Of a stretch of 24,616 bases of DNA, positions 7,578 through 14,154 are shown in pieces (position 1 is the stretch's first letter; every line of letters begins with the position of its first letter). The notes under the pieces were generated by a model that did no database searches, had not been told where the DNA came from, and worked only from the letters and a program-made list of their open reading frames with translations. The position numbers were made by a program, and so were the translations under genes. The stretch is from JBHELT01 sp046262935 (GTDB taxonomy: Bacteria; Actinomycetota; CADDZG01; JAHWKV01), in the NCBI GenBank assembly GCA_046262935.1, contig JBHELT010000078.1, forward strand, positions 1 to 24,616, written 5' to 3'.

Positions 7578-7828
7578 AAACCGGGAAGATCGTCAGTCGT
7601 ATCCGGCGCGAGTTGAGCCAGGTCTTGACTGAGCTGTGAATCTGCTCGGTGGAGACCGATTCTGTGGGCAAACTCCTCGCGCCCGAGCCACTGCGTCCGT
7701 CTACCTATCGGTTGAAGGATCGCGACAGCCCGCCCGCGGACCGTGATCGTAACCTCCTCACCAGCCTCGATACGCTCCAAGAGCGATCTGGTGTTGTTTC
7801 GAAGCTCCCGAGAAGCTACCTCTGTCAT
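7574..7828 (-). CDS. Phd/YefM-type antitoxin
   Basis: This 84-residue protein opens MTEVASRELRNNTRSLLERI and continues EAGEEVTITVRGRAVAILQP, the classic Phd/YefM DNA-binding fold. The C-terminal tail (LSQDLAQLAPDTTDDLPGL) is acidic and should cover the toxin. Start ATG 7828 is chosen over an upstream reading to 7966 because the family begins here and a -10 box lies six bases before it. It forms a two-gene operon with the downstream vapC. Confidence 0.9.
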   Translation of the reverse strand: MTEVASRELRNNTRSLLERIEAGEEVTITVRGRAVAILQPIGRRTQWLGREEFAHRIGLHRADSQLSQDLAQLAPDTTDDLPGL

Positions 7829-7834
7829 GCGACA

Positions 7835-7840
7835 ATTGTA
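7835..7840 (-). promoter_or_regulatory. -10 box of the Phd-vapC operon (leaderless)
   Basis: TACAAT on the minus strand lies six bases before the antitoxin ATG (7828), so transcription should start at the initiation codon. No clear -35 is found at 16-18 bp. Confidence 0.45.
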
Positions 7841-8013
7841 GCATAAATGCGACGGATGGAAGGATCCACAACTCGAACCACATTTTCGCGGCCTCAGCGG
7901 CATTCGTTGGGTGACAGTGCTGGCCTCGAAGAAGTGCGCCAACGCGCTCGCGAATCCGGCCAGCACTACACCGCACTACGCACGCGATGTGCTGAATTAT
8001 CTCCAGGCAGTCG

Positions 8014-8826
8014 CTACCGAGTCTCCTGGCGAGCCAGCACAGTCGCGCGCACCCGCTCAGTCACGCGCAGGACAGCTTCGGGATGGCCCATGTTGTTCTT
8101 TGCTGCTCGCAAGACGTCGGGTGCGATGGGCGTGGTCTCGTCGTGGTCGTCCCGATACTTCAGCCACGACTCGATGCTGTCGTGGTATATGCGCATGTCG
8201 AATACTTTTCTCCGCACGGGACGGAATAACCCCTCGCGCTCTACACCCGCCAGGACCCTTCGCGCGTTTCTGATTTTGCGGCTGTCGCTCGTCCAGTCGA
8301 TGAAGCCAACCCGGATCACTTCGCAACCGTGCACCAAGTCGATCTCTGCGTCGCGAGGTTGGGGATGGACGTCAAGCAGCTCGCCTTCCGGGCGGAGGGC
8401 CCTTTGTGTTTGCCGTAGGACGTGCACGACGCCCTCGAGAGGCAGGCATCACAATGAGTATGAGAGCACCGCGAGATCGAAGCGGGCGCGAGGGTAGCGG
8501 TAAGTAGTGGCATCGGCGACGACGAACTTCACACGGGAACGCAGCTCTCGGGAGAGCGCATTTCGCGCCTTCGCGATGTCACGCTCGAGGAGATCCAGCG
8601 CGAGAACGGACTTGGCTCTGCGAGCAATGCGCGAGGTCAACCTTCCGTCGCCACATCCAATCTCGAGAATCGACTTGTCGCTGAGGTCGACGAGGGCCTC
8701 GATAGCGGTTGTTTCCGCGCCCTCAGGATCGATCGACGCCAATGCCCTCTCCTTTCGCTCGAACGTAACCTTGCCAAGACGCTGGATCAGTCGTCGCCGG
8801 ATGCACTCTACTTCCAGCTGTCCCAA
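8014..8826 (-). pseudogene. Class I SAM-dependent methyltransferase with one in-frame TGA (nonsense or Sec codon)
   Basis: One frame runs from TTG 8826 to 8014, broken only by a TGA at 8449-8451 (codon 126). Before it come motif I, ILEIGCGDGRLTSRIA (residues 53-68), the acidic strand-2 end VLALDLL, VKFVVADATTYR (motif II region) and FDLAVLSYSL. After it the same frame continues CLPLEGVVHVLRQTQRALRP then GELLDVHP, exactly what follows motif II in these enzymes. Nothing is lost and no shift occurs. The simplest view is a recent nonsense mutation. The alternative is selenocysteine, since a tRNA-Sec gene lies in this window, but no clear SECIS hairpin is visible after the TGA. The substrate is unknown. 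The TTG start has no good ribosome site, and an in-frame stop lies about 19 codons upstream. Confidence 0.75.
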
Positions 8827-8992
8827 GTGCGCAGTGCGATAGATGGATACTGGGATGCGTTTGAGTGCGTTAAGAACTCCTCAAAAGTGCCCAGCCTGAT
8901 AATCCCAATGCTGAGATATCAAACTGGTTCGCGGGGCCCTATCTCGCGTGCGTGGTCCTTCGTACCCCAACTGGATGTTGGGCAGACCGATG

Positions 8993-9547
8993 CTAGCTGA
9001 CGCATCCTGCAAGGCGAGTCCAGAACGGGATTATCTCCTCGGTCTGCATGCCGAGTTCCTCACGGAGCTTCTTCCACACCGAGAAATCGATCGCGAGGCC
9101 GACGATGGCGGCGGCGGCAGGAGAGGGCCAGCCTGCCGTTAGGGCGCCGTGGACGCGGCCAAAATACTCCGCTATGGGCTGCATCGCGGCGGCGGCCTCA
9201 GGAAACAGACCATAGTCGCGGATGGCGTTGGTCATGACGCCCTCCTGGTCCACGAACCAGTCATAGATGTCAGTCAGCCCTCGCTCAAATCGCTGGACCG
9301 GGTCGCCGATCCCTGACCAGGGTGTGGGGTCGGGGAGTGGATGACGCTCAAGGCCATAAGAAATGCACGCGTGGAAAAGCTCGAGGGTGTTGGGGAAGTT
9401 GCGGTAGATGGTCTGCCGGGGCAAGCCCGATCGCTCACTGATCCGAGTGACTGTGGCCTGGGCGGGGCCGATGGTGGAGTGGAGTTCGTAGGTGGCCTTC
9501 GCTATCCGGCGGCGCGTCTGCTCCACTTTTGCACGTCGCTTGACCAT
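8993..9547 (-). CDS. TetR-family transcriptional repressor
   Basis: The protein has 184 residues from ATG 9547 (MVKRRAKVEQTRRRI). A GTG at 9565 would add six residues; 9547 is preferred because GGAAG precedes it at about six bases. The N-terminal helix-turn-helix, ATVTRISERSGLPRQTIYRN, is typical of TetR proteins. The C-terminal ligand domain (residues about 60-184) is not assignable to a ligand. It is divergent from the cupin gene at 9684, and the shared region carries direct repeats that could be its operators. It is likely a local repressor of the cupin gene and of itself. Confidence 0.9.
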   Translation of the reverse strand: MVKRRAKVEQTRRRIAKATYELHSTIGPAQATVTRISERSGLPRQTIYRNFPNTLELFHACISYGLERHPLPDPTPWSGIGDPVQRFERGLTDIYDWFVDQEGVMTNAIRDYGLFPEAAAAMQPIAEYFGRVHGALTAGWPSPAAAAIVGLAIDFSVWKKLREELGMQTEEIIPFWTRLAGCVS

Positions 9548-9582
9548 CTCATACTTCCGGCCCACGTGCGAAGAATATCATG

Positions 9583-9645
9583 TGTCAGAGCGTCACCCTA
9601 ACTTGACAAAGCGAATCTGCCCAAATTAAAATGTCACAACGTCAC
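9583..9645 (+). promoter_or_regulatory. Cupin promoter flanked by two direct-repeat operator candidates
   Basis: A strong promoter is visible on the plus strand: TTGACA (9603-9608), 18 bp, TAAAAT (9627-9632). It is bracketed by two direct repeats, TGTCAGAGCGTCAC (9583-9596) and TGTCACAACGTCAC (9632-9645), which match at 12 of 14 positions and lie 49 bp apart. One lies upstream of the -35 and the other overlaps the end of the -10. They lie between the divergent tetR and cupin genes and are the obvious candidate binding sites for that TetR protein. Confidence 0.65.
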
Positions 9646-9683
9646 GCCAAAAAGGCGAGGCACAACCCGCAGGAGGCAAGAAA

Positions 9684-10157
9684 ATGCAGATCAAGCAGGC
9701 GTTGCAGGCGGTGTCCGCCGGTGAGGGTGAGGCGTGGTGGTGGTTTGGCGTCCTTGCCGAAGTCAAGGCAACTGCGGCCACTACGGACGGACAGTTCACG
9801 GTGATCGAAGTCACAGTCGCCCCCGGTTACGAGGGCGTGCGTCACGTCCATCACAACGAGGACGAGGCATTCTGGATCCTCGAGGGCGACGTGACCCTAG
9901 AGATCGGCGATGAAGTGATAGAGGCCCATGCTGGCGACTACGCTTTCGGTCCTCGCGACATCCCGCACAGCTTCAGTGTCAGGGAAAGCGGCGCTCGGAT
10001 GCTATTCATCTTCACGCCCGGCGGCTTCGAGGAGCTGGTCCGCGCGACCGGTGTCCCCGCGGCGAGCCGAACCCTTCCGCCTCCGCCTGATGGACCGCCG
10101 GACTTCGAGTCGCTCAAGAAGATCGTGGCGCGGTATGGCGCGGAAATCCTGATGTAA
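9684..10157 (+). CDS. Single-domain cupin protein
   Basis: This 157-residue protein has cupin motif 1 at residues 50-68 (EGVRHVHHNEDEAFWILEG), with metal ligands H54, H56 and E61. Motif 2 is GDYAFGPRDIPHSFSV, with H95. The start ATG 9684 has AGGAGG seven bases upstream. A strong promoter at 9603-9632 drives it, flanked by probable TetR operators. The N-terminal segment GEGEAWWWFGVLAEVKAT is common in small-molecule-handling cupins such as quercetinase-like proteins, but no substrate can be named. The C-terminal part is Pro-rich. Confidence 0.88.
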   Translation: MQIKQALQAVSAGEGEAWWWFGVLAEVKATAATTDGQFTVIEVTVAPGYEGVRHVHHNEDEAFWILEGDVTLEIGDEVIEAHAGDYAFGPRDIPHSFSVRESGARMLFIFTPGGFEELVRATGVPAASRTLPPPPDGPPDFESLKKIVARYGAEILM

Positions 10158-10170
10158 TCGGAAGGTAACC

Positions 10171-10224
10171 ATGCCAACCGCAGACCAGCCCAAGCGCGGG
10201 TTGTCGACGGCGCAACGAAGATGA
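10171..10224 (+). pseudogene. Possible stub of a gene following the cupin gene
   Basis: An ATG at 10171, thirteen bases after the cupin stop and preceded by GGAAGG, opens MPTADQPKRGLSTAQRR and then stops. The ribosome site and spacing look like the start of a second operon gene whose body has been lost. The peptide is too short to identify. This is a weak call. Confidence 0.2.
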
Positions 10225-10361
10225 CGCGGTGCGTCCGATGGTTGATTTGCGGATCCGTGAAGGCATGAGCAATAAGGCCCGAGGAACGAAGAGCGTAGAG
10301 TCAGGTCCTCAGAGGACTATTAGAGATCGAACTGTTTCAAGGGCAGGGTTCCCCTGCACCT

Positions 10362-10709
10362 TCAAAGATCGAGGTGAATTCTCAGGGCATCGTCCAGTTC
10401 CTCGATAACGGTGGCGGGTACGGCTCCGATCTGATCTCCGATCCTTTCCACTGACACTGAACGGACCTGCTCGGCCTGAGCTTTTGAATCTCGCTTCAGC
10501 CCGCACTCCTTCGCGATCAGTAGCACCTGAAATGGATATACGCGCTTTACATTGGAAGTCAGGGGCACGACTGTAACTACACCTCTACGCAGTCGAGCGG
10601 CGACTTCGTTTGCTCCGTCATTGCTCACGATCACCCCCGGGCGCCGCTTCGCTGATTCGGAGCCGACTGCTGGATCAAGGTTTACCCAGCGGATCTCTCC
10701 GCGCCGCAT
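10362..10709 (-). CDS. mazF: MazF-type endoribonuclease toxin, copy 2
   Basis: This 115-residue protein opens MRRGEIRWVNLDPAVGSESA and continues KRRPGVIVSNDGANE and VVTVVPLTSNVKRVYPFQVL. It is collinear with copy 1 at 5610-5957 along its full length and ends in the same LHLDL. The start ATG 10709 shares one base with the antitoxin stop (TAATG). A longer reading to 10769 would extend into mazE and is rejected. It appears complete. Confidence 0.93.
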   Translation of the reverse strand: MRRGEIRWVNLDPAVGSESAKRRPGVIVSNDGANEVAARLRRGVVTVVPLTSNVKRVYPFQVLLIAKECGLKRDSKAQAEQVRSVSVERIGDQIGAVPATVIEELDDALRIHLDL

Positions 10710-10927
10710 TAGGAGAGAATCCCGTCGCCAGTTGTTGCCTCCCACTCTTTTTCCGAGGCTTCCGACCATTCATCCCACGCATCCGCATAATTCGCTGAAA
10801 GATCCGAAACTCGCAGCGATCGGATCGCTCGCATCACGGCGGCAGATCTGGACGGAATACCTCGCGCCTTGGCGTACGCGTCAAGGAACTCGACCTCATC
10901 TTCCGGCAAGCTCACGCTAATCTTCAT
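10709..10927 (-). CDS. mazE: MazE-type antitoxin, copy 2
   Basis: This 72-residue protein opens MKISVSLPEDEVEFLDAYAK and continues SRSAAVMRAIRSLRVSDL, then an acidic Trp-containing tail (AWDEWSEASEKEWEATTGDG). It is the paralogue of the antitoxin at 5958-6173, with the same start, length and tail design. Divergence is greater in the toxin-contact tail than in the DNA-binding half, which would be expected if each antitoxin is specific to its own toxin. Confidence 0.92.
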   Translation of the reverse strand: MKISVSLPEDEVEFLDAYAKARGIPSRSAAVMRAIRSLRVSDLSANYADAWDEWSEASEKEWEATTGDGILS

Positions 10928-10933
10928 ACCCTG

Positions 10934-10969
10934 ATACTACCAGAAATACTACCTGTTGGCTACCAACAG
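10934..10969 (-). promoter_or_regulatory. mazEF copy 2 promoter with direct and inverted repeats
   Basis: ATACTACC (minus strand GGTAGTAT) occurs twice, at 10934-10941 and 10946-10953, exactly 12 bp apart. The first carries the -10 hexamer TAGTAT, ending six bases before the mazE ATG. Next to it is a perfect inverted repeat CTGTTGG-CTA-CCAACAG (10953-10969). These are likely operator elements for MazE or MazEF autorepression. Copy 1 keeps only one GGTAGTAT. Confidence 0.5.
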
Positions 10970-11116
10970 ATAGGCCGGGCTTGTTCGTAGGTCGTGGCCT
11001 TTGGCTGAGGGCCTCCAGTTTAGGCGAAAGCGGTTCTGGGCTTGTTCGCCAAAGGAACGAGGTCTTCGGGGTGGCACAAGCAGGAGTTTCGCGCTTGGGT
11101 GTCGAATCTGAATGTC

Positions 11117-12682
11117 ATGAGATGCAAAGGGTATAGCCGCTGGACCTCGATTGTGCTCGGACTGGTCTTGGTCGTGGCGAATGTGGATGTTGCTGGGGCC
11201 GGGACTGCGCACCTGTGGTCAAAGCGCCTCGGCGGCACGGACTCCGACCACGCATACTCGGTGGCGAGCGACCCCTCCGGCAACGTCCTGGTGGCGGGCA
11301 TCTCGAACAACTCCTCGATCGATCTGGGTGGCGGCCCCCTGCCTGGCGTGGGGTCCTTCGACATGGTGGTGGCGAAGTACTCGGCCTCGGGAACCCACCT
11401 ATGGTCAAAGCGCCTCGGCGGCACGGGCTTTGACTACGCACAGTCGGTGGCGAGCGATCCCTCCGGCAACGTCCTAGTGGCGGGATACTCGCAAAGCTCC
11501 TCGATCGATATGGGTGGCGGCCCCATGCCCGGGGCAGGGCGATCCGACATGGTGGTTGCGAAGTACTCGGCCTCGGGAACCCACCTATGGTCGAAGCGCC
11601 TCGGCGGCACGGGCTTCGACGACGCACAGTCGGTGGCGAGCGATCCCTCCGGCAACGTCCTAGTGGCGGGCGGGTCGGACAGCTCCTCGATCGATATGGG
11701 AGGCGGCCCCCTGCCTGGCGTCGGCGGCATGGTGGTTGCGAAGTACTCGGCCTCGGGAACCCACCTATGGTCAAAGCGCCTCGGCGGCACGGGCTTCGAC
11801 TCCGCACAGTCGGTGGCGAGCGATCCCTCCGGCAACGTCCTAGTGGCGGGATACTCGCAAAGCTCCTCGATCGATATGGGTGGCGGCCCCCTGCTCGCCT
11901 CGGGGTTCTCCGATATGGTAGCGGGGTCATCGGACATGGTGGTTGCGAAGTACTCGGCCTCGGGAACCCACCTGTGGTCAAAGCGCATCCGCGGTACGAG
12001 GTACGACGGGGGCACGAGCTACGACTACGCACAGTCGGTGGCGAGCGATCCCTCCGGCAACGTCCTAATAGCGGGCTTCTCGCAAAGCTCCTCGATCGAT
12101 ATGGGAGGCGGCCCCCTGCCCGGCGCGGAGTGGTCATCGGACATGGTGGTTGCGAAGTACTCGGCGTCGGGAACCCACCTGTGGTCAAACCGCTTCGGCG
12201 GCACGGACTCCGACTACGCATACTCGGTGGCGAGCGATCCCTCCGGCAACGTCCTAGTGGCGGGATACTCGTACAGCTCCTCGATCGATATGGGTGGCGG
12301 CCCCCTGCCCGGCGCAGGGCAATCCGACATGGTGGTGGCGAAGTACGTGTACGTGGATGACAACCCTCCCGCCTCCACGTTTCATCTGTCACCGTCACCC
12401 CGGGTTGTATCCAACGCCGCCAGCATTGCCCTGACGGGCACCGCGACCGATGACAACACCGGCCTCGACTCCCTGACCGTCACGTACATCAACAACAGCT
12501 CGAACGCTCAGGTCGTGGTGGCGGCTTCTGTGAGTTGCTCGGACGGCGGTCGCTTGACATGTACGTTTAGTGCCCAAGGTCCGGGTTTCCCCGGGGTCTG
12601 GACGGCCAACGCGCGCGGGCGCGATCGAGCCGGCAACGTCGAATCACCCGGCCCAACCGTGACCGTCGTGGCGATCCCCTGA
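11117..12682 (+). CDS. Secreted beta-propeller-repeat (SBBP-like) protein with C-terminal Ig-like domain
   Basis: The protein has 521 residues from ATG 11117. It opens with a signal peptide (MRCKGYSRWTSIVLGLVLVV then ANVDVAGAG). Six repeats of 60-69 residues follow. Each reads like THLWSKRLGGTGFDYAQSVA, DPSGNVLVAGYSQSSSID, MGGGPLPG, then SDMVVAKYSASG, as in SBBP-type propeller repeats. The C-terminal 110 residues (DDNPPASTFHLSPSPRVV ... DRAGNVESPGPTVTVVAIP) resemble an Ig-like domain. The frame continues 75 bases upstream to a TTG at 11042, but the signal peptide favours 11117. There is no strong ribosome site. Its role is unknown; surface adhesion or carbohydrate binding is possible. It is not clearly linked to its neighbours. 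Confidence 0.8.
   Translation: MRCKGYSRWTSIVLGLVLVVANVDVAGAGTAHLWSKRLGGTDSDHAYSVASDPSGNVLVAGISNNSSIDLGGGPLPGVGSFDMVVAKYSASGTHLWSKRLGGTGFDYAQSVASDPSGNVLVAGYSQSSSIDMGGGPMPGAGRSDMVVAKYSASGTHLWSKRLGGTGFDDAQSVASDPSGNVLVAGGSDSSSIDMGGGPLPGVGGMVVAKYSASGTHLWSKRLGGTGFDSAQSVASDPSGNVLVAGYSQSSSIDMGGGPLLASGFSDMVAGSSDMVVAKYSASGTHLWSKRIRGTRYDGGTSYDYAQSVASDPSGNVLIAGFSQSSSIDMGGGPLPGAEWSSDMVVAKYSASGTHLWSNRFGGTDSDYAYSVASDPSGNVLVAGYSYSSSIDMGGGPLPGAGQSDMVVAKYVYVDDNPPASTFHLSPSPRVVSNAASIALTGTATDDNTGLDSLTVTYINNSSNAQVVVAASVSCSDGGRLTCTFSAQGPGFPGVWTANARGRDRAGNVESPGPTVTVVAIP
11210..12348 (+). repeat. Six tandem 180-207-bp coding repeats
   Basis: Units begin at CACCT(A/G)TGGTC at 11210, 11396, 11582, 11762, 11969 and 12176, spaced 186, 186, 180, 207 and 207 bp. 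Long segments such as those around GTGGCGAGCGA and GGCAACGTCCTA are the same in all units, including third codon positions. Units 4 and 5 carry extra in-frame codons (around 11901-11935 and 11985-12020). The pattern points to recent duplication or repeated homogenisation. Confidence 0.9.
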
Positions 12683-12757
12683 GCGTTTAGGGATGACTCT
12701 CCACGCCCGATAACGGCTCCCAACTGTTCCGCGATGGTAACGCTATGAGCTGCTCAC

Positions 12758-12811
12758 TCAGCCTTACTACTTCTTGCCCTAGGTTCGCGTTGTGTTCCCT
12801 CAGCGGAGGCG
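12758..12811 (+). repeat. Diverged copy of the recombinase 3' end (old P arm), repeated at 23159-23212
   Basis: These 54 bases match 23159-23212 at 44 positions without gaps, with a perfect 20-base run at 12792-12811. In the recombinase frame they read QPYYFLP-stop-VRVVFPQRRR, against QPYFSLPAVRTVFPQRRR in the intact recombinase. The stretch therefore looks like the last codons of a related, now deleted recombinase plus the tRNA-Sec 3' end core. Confidence 0.75.
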
Positions 12812-12831
12812 AAAGGAACACCGTTCGAACC
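12782..12831 (+). repeat. Left attachment junction of the selC island
   Basis: Two 17-bp inverted arms, 12782-12798 and 12815-12831, flank a 16-bp centre (12799-12814) that contains the tRNA-Sec 3' end sequence CAGCGGAGGCG. The outer six and inner seven bases of the arms pair exactly, and the middle four do not. The right arm is the exact reverse complement of the arm at the other end of the island (23183-23199). A 50-bp site with inverted arms is what large serine recombinases use. Confidence 0.75.
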
Positions 12832-13086
12832 ACCAGCCCATCGAGGGCCACGGCCTGCAGGTAAGCGGTCAGGTCTGGCAGCGCGTCGCTTAAGTTGTAC
12901 AGTCGAGGCCTTACGATTGGCATGGACTCAAGGGACAATAGGGAGACGACGGACACGTAACACGAACCCCGGTTTCGTGGCTCAGAGCTTCAGGATTCGT
13001 AAGTTCAGCTCTTGGAGTCGAGGTGCATTGCTGGGTTCCTGTCGTAGCCTTCGAAACCAAAGTGCCGTTTGACGATTCAGAAAGTA
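12832..13086. other. Gene-free left end of the island
   Basis: There is no supported gene between the left att arm and the first cargo gene. A minus-strand frame over 12687-12956 crosses the att site and is probably fortuitous. In the excised circle, the recombinase frame would continue into 12812-12893 and stop at TAA 12891-12893. Confidence 0.45.
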
Positions 13087-13293
13087 CTAGCTGCCCCCGG
13101 CCAATCTGCCGTTAGCTTTTTCTTCGGCCCAGTCGATTAGGTCCTGGGATGCCTTAACTTGCTTAAGGGCCTTCACGTATTCAGGTGAAATGGTCCCACG
13201 CCCGACGGGGGTGGCACTGCGGAAAGTGCTTTTTCGGGTCGGCTTCTTGAGTGTCGACTTGGATTTGCGCGACCTGATCATTAACTTACCCAC
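13087..13293 (-). CDS. Small basic protein of unknown function
   Basis: The protein is 68 residues from GTG 13293, chosen because AGGAGG lies about eight bases upstream; a TTG at 13317 would add eight residues. The first half is very basic (RSRKSKSTLKKPTRKSTFRS). The second half, after a Gly-rich turn (PVGRGTISPEYVKALKQVK then ASQDLIDWAEEKANG), could form two amphipathic helices. A basic tail plus a helical part would suit nucleic-acid or membrane-surface binding, but no family is recognised. It is the last gene of the leftward cargo set, 57 bases after the GAF-like gene. Confidence 0.55.
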   Translation of the reverse strand: MGKLMIRSRKSKSTLKKPTRKSTFRSATPVGRGTISPEYVKALKQVKASQDLIDWAEEKANGRLAGGS

Positions 13294-13350
13294 CCTCGGC
13301 ACCTCCTCAAAGGACAATCACCTTACCTCTATCGGCAGGATATCGATTGC

Positions 13351-14106
13351 CTATGACAGTTTCGCCTGCCTGGCCACAGCCTGAGCGGCATTCTGCATGT
13401 TTTCTCTGACCCGGTCCGTCCAGAGACTGTCGTAGCTGGGGCCCGTCGAGTCCACAGAAATGCAACCCTTGAAGGTACCCGCGGCATTCTGAATAGGCGT
13501 GGCGGTGATTGCTCCATAGTCGCTCGTTCGCTCATATTCCTCCTTGGTCAGGCCGTAGCGCTCTTCGGGATCGACCTCATCCCACTCCTCGGGGCTAAGC
13601 GTTCGTAACTCTTTCCAGTCCTCCTCCAGATTGGCCACCACGTCCTGGTTCTTTGCCCAACAGGCCCCGATGAGGCCCTTCCCCTTTGTCCACCGGACCC
13701 CGGCGTGCGGACGCATCTTCAATTGAAAACCACCTATGCGCACAAGTTCCGGACGCACCCAGGGCCATGCGGGCGAGAGCTTTCGCTGGACCATGAAGGC
13801 GTGAACTCCGAGATCCTTGTAGTGCTCTGGCCCTAAGTGATCGAGCAGACTAACGAAGAGGGCGATCAGTGGTTGTTGAATCTTTAGCTGTAGACCTTCT
13901 CGGCGCTCCCGACGCTGACTTCGGACGGCTTCGAAGATTCCATTAGCTGTACCGAAAGTGACAACGACTAGAGCCGCGATCGGAATCGATTTGTGGGCCG
14001 TCCAGAAATGCTGGCTGGGCCATTCGATGGCCCGCGCTCCGAGACTGAAGCCGCCTCCCAACGATCCGATGCCGATCAAGGTTCGCCACCACAAGTTTCG
14101 AATCAT
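13351..14106 (-). CDS. Two-TM membrane protein with cytosolic GAF-like domain
   Basis: This 251-residue protein has two hydrophobic segments near the N-terminus (about 8-25, RTLIGIGSLGGGFSLGA, and 41-58, SIPIAALVVVTFGTANGI). A basic linker (RSQRRERREG) follows and orients the rest to the cytosol. Residues about 85-245 look GAF-like: GVRWTKGKGLIGACWAK, then YGLTKEEYERTSDYGAITAT, then PIQNAAGTFKGCISVDSTG, the usual last strands. GAF domains bind small ligands or cyclic nucleotides. No effector domain is present. It lies 48 bases downstream of the helicase stop on the same strand and has its own promoter, so its expression may be uncoupled from the helicase. A sensor or anchoring role is inference. 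Confidence 0.7.
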   Translation of the reverse strand: MIRNLWWRTLIGIGSLGGGFSLGARAIEWPSQHFWTAHKSIPIAALVVVTFGTANGIFEAVRSQRRERREGLQLKIQQPLIALFVSLLDHLGPEHYKDLGVHAFMVQRKLSPAWPWVRPELVRIGGFQLKMRPHAGVRWTKGKGLIGACWAKNQDVVANLEEDWKELRTLSPEEWDEVDPEERYGLTKEEYERTSDYGAITATPIQNAAGTFKGCISVDSTGPSYDSLWTDRVRENMQNAAQAVARQAKLS

Positions 14107-14112
14107 GCCGAA

Positions 14113-14140
14113 AGGGTATCTGTACGCGCTTTGACGTCAA
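14113..14140 (-). promoter_or_regulatory. Leaderless promoter of the membrane GAF-like gene
   Basis: Minus strand TTGACG (-35, 14135-14140, within the palindrome TTGACGTCAA), 16 bp, TACCCT (-10, 14113-14118), then six bases to the ATG at 14106. There is no ribosome binding site between them. The geometry is the same as at the antitoxin genes of this window. Confidence 0.55.
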
Positions 14141-14154
14141 CCCATTCAGTAACC

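Noticed and set aside
8380..8451. A SECIS hairpin after the methyltransferase TGA
   Set aside because: Only a 4-bp stem with a two-base loop (CCTC/GAGG) and the palindrome GTGCAC were found by eye. Neither has the expected distance and loop of a bacterial SECIS.
11115..12398. A 427-residue minus-strand frame opposite the repeat protein
   Set aside because: It is Arg/Ser/Pro-rich low-complexity sequence made by reading the 60-69-codon repeats backwards. It stays open only because the repeats lack stops in that phase.
12687..12956. An 89-residue minus-strand frame containing VRTVF, like the recombinase tail
   Set aside because: The similarity comes from the palindromic att arm, which encodes the same residues on both strands. 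The frame crosses the att junction and has no other family match.
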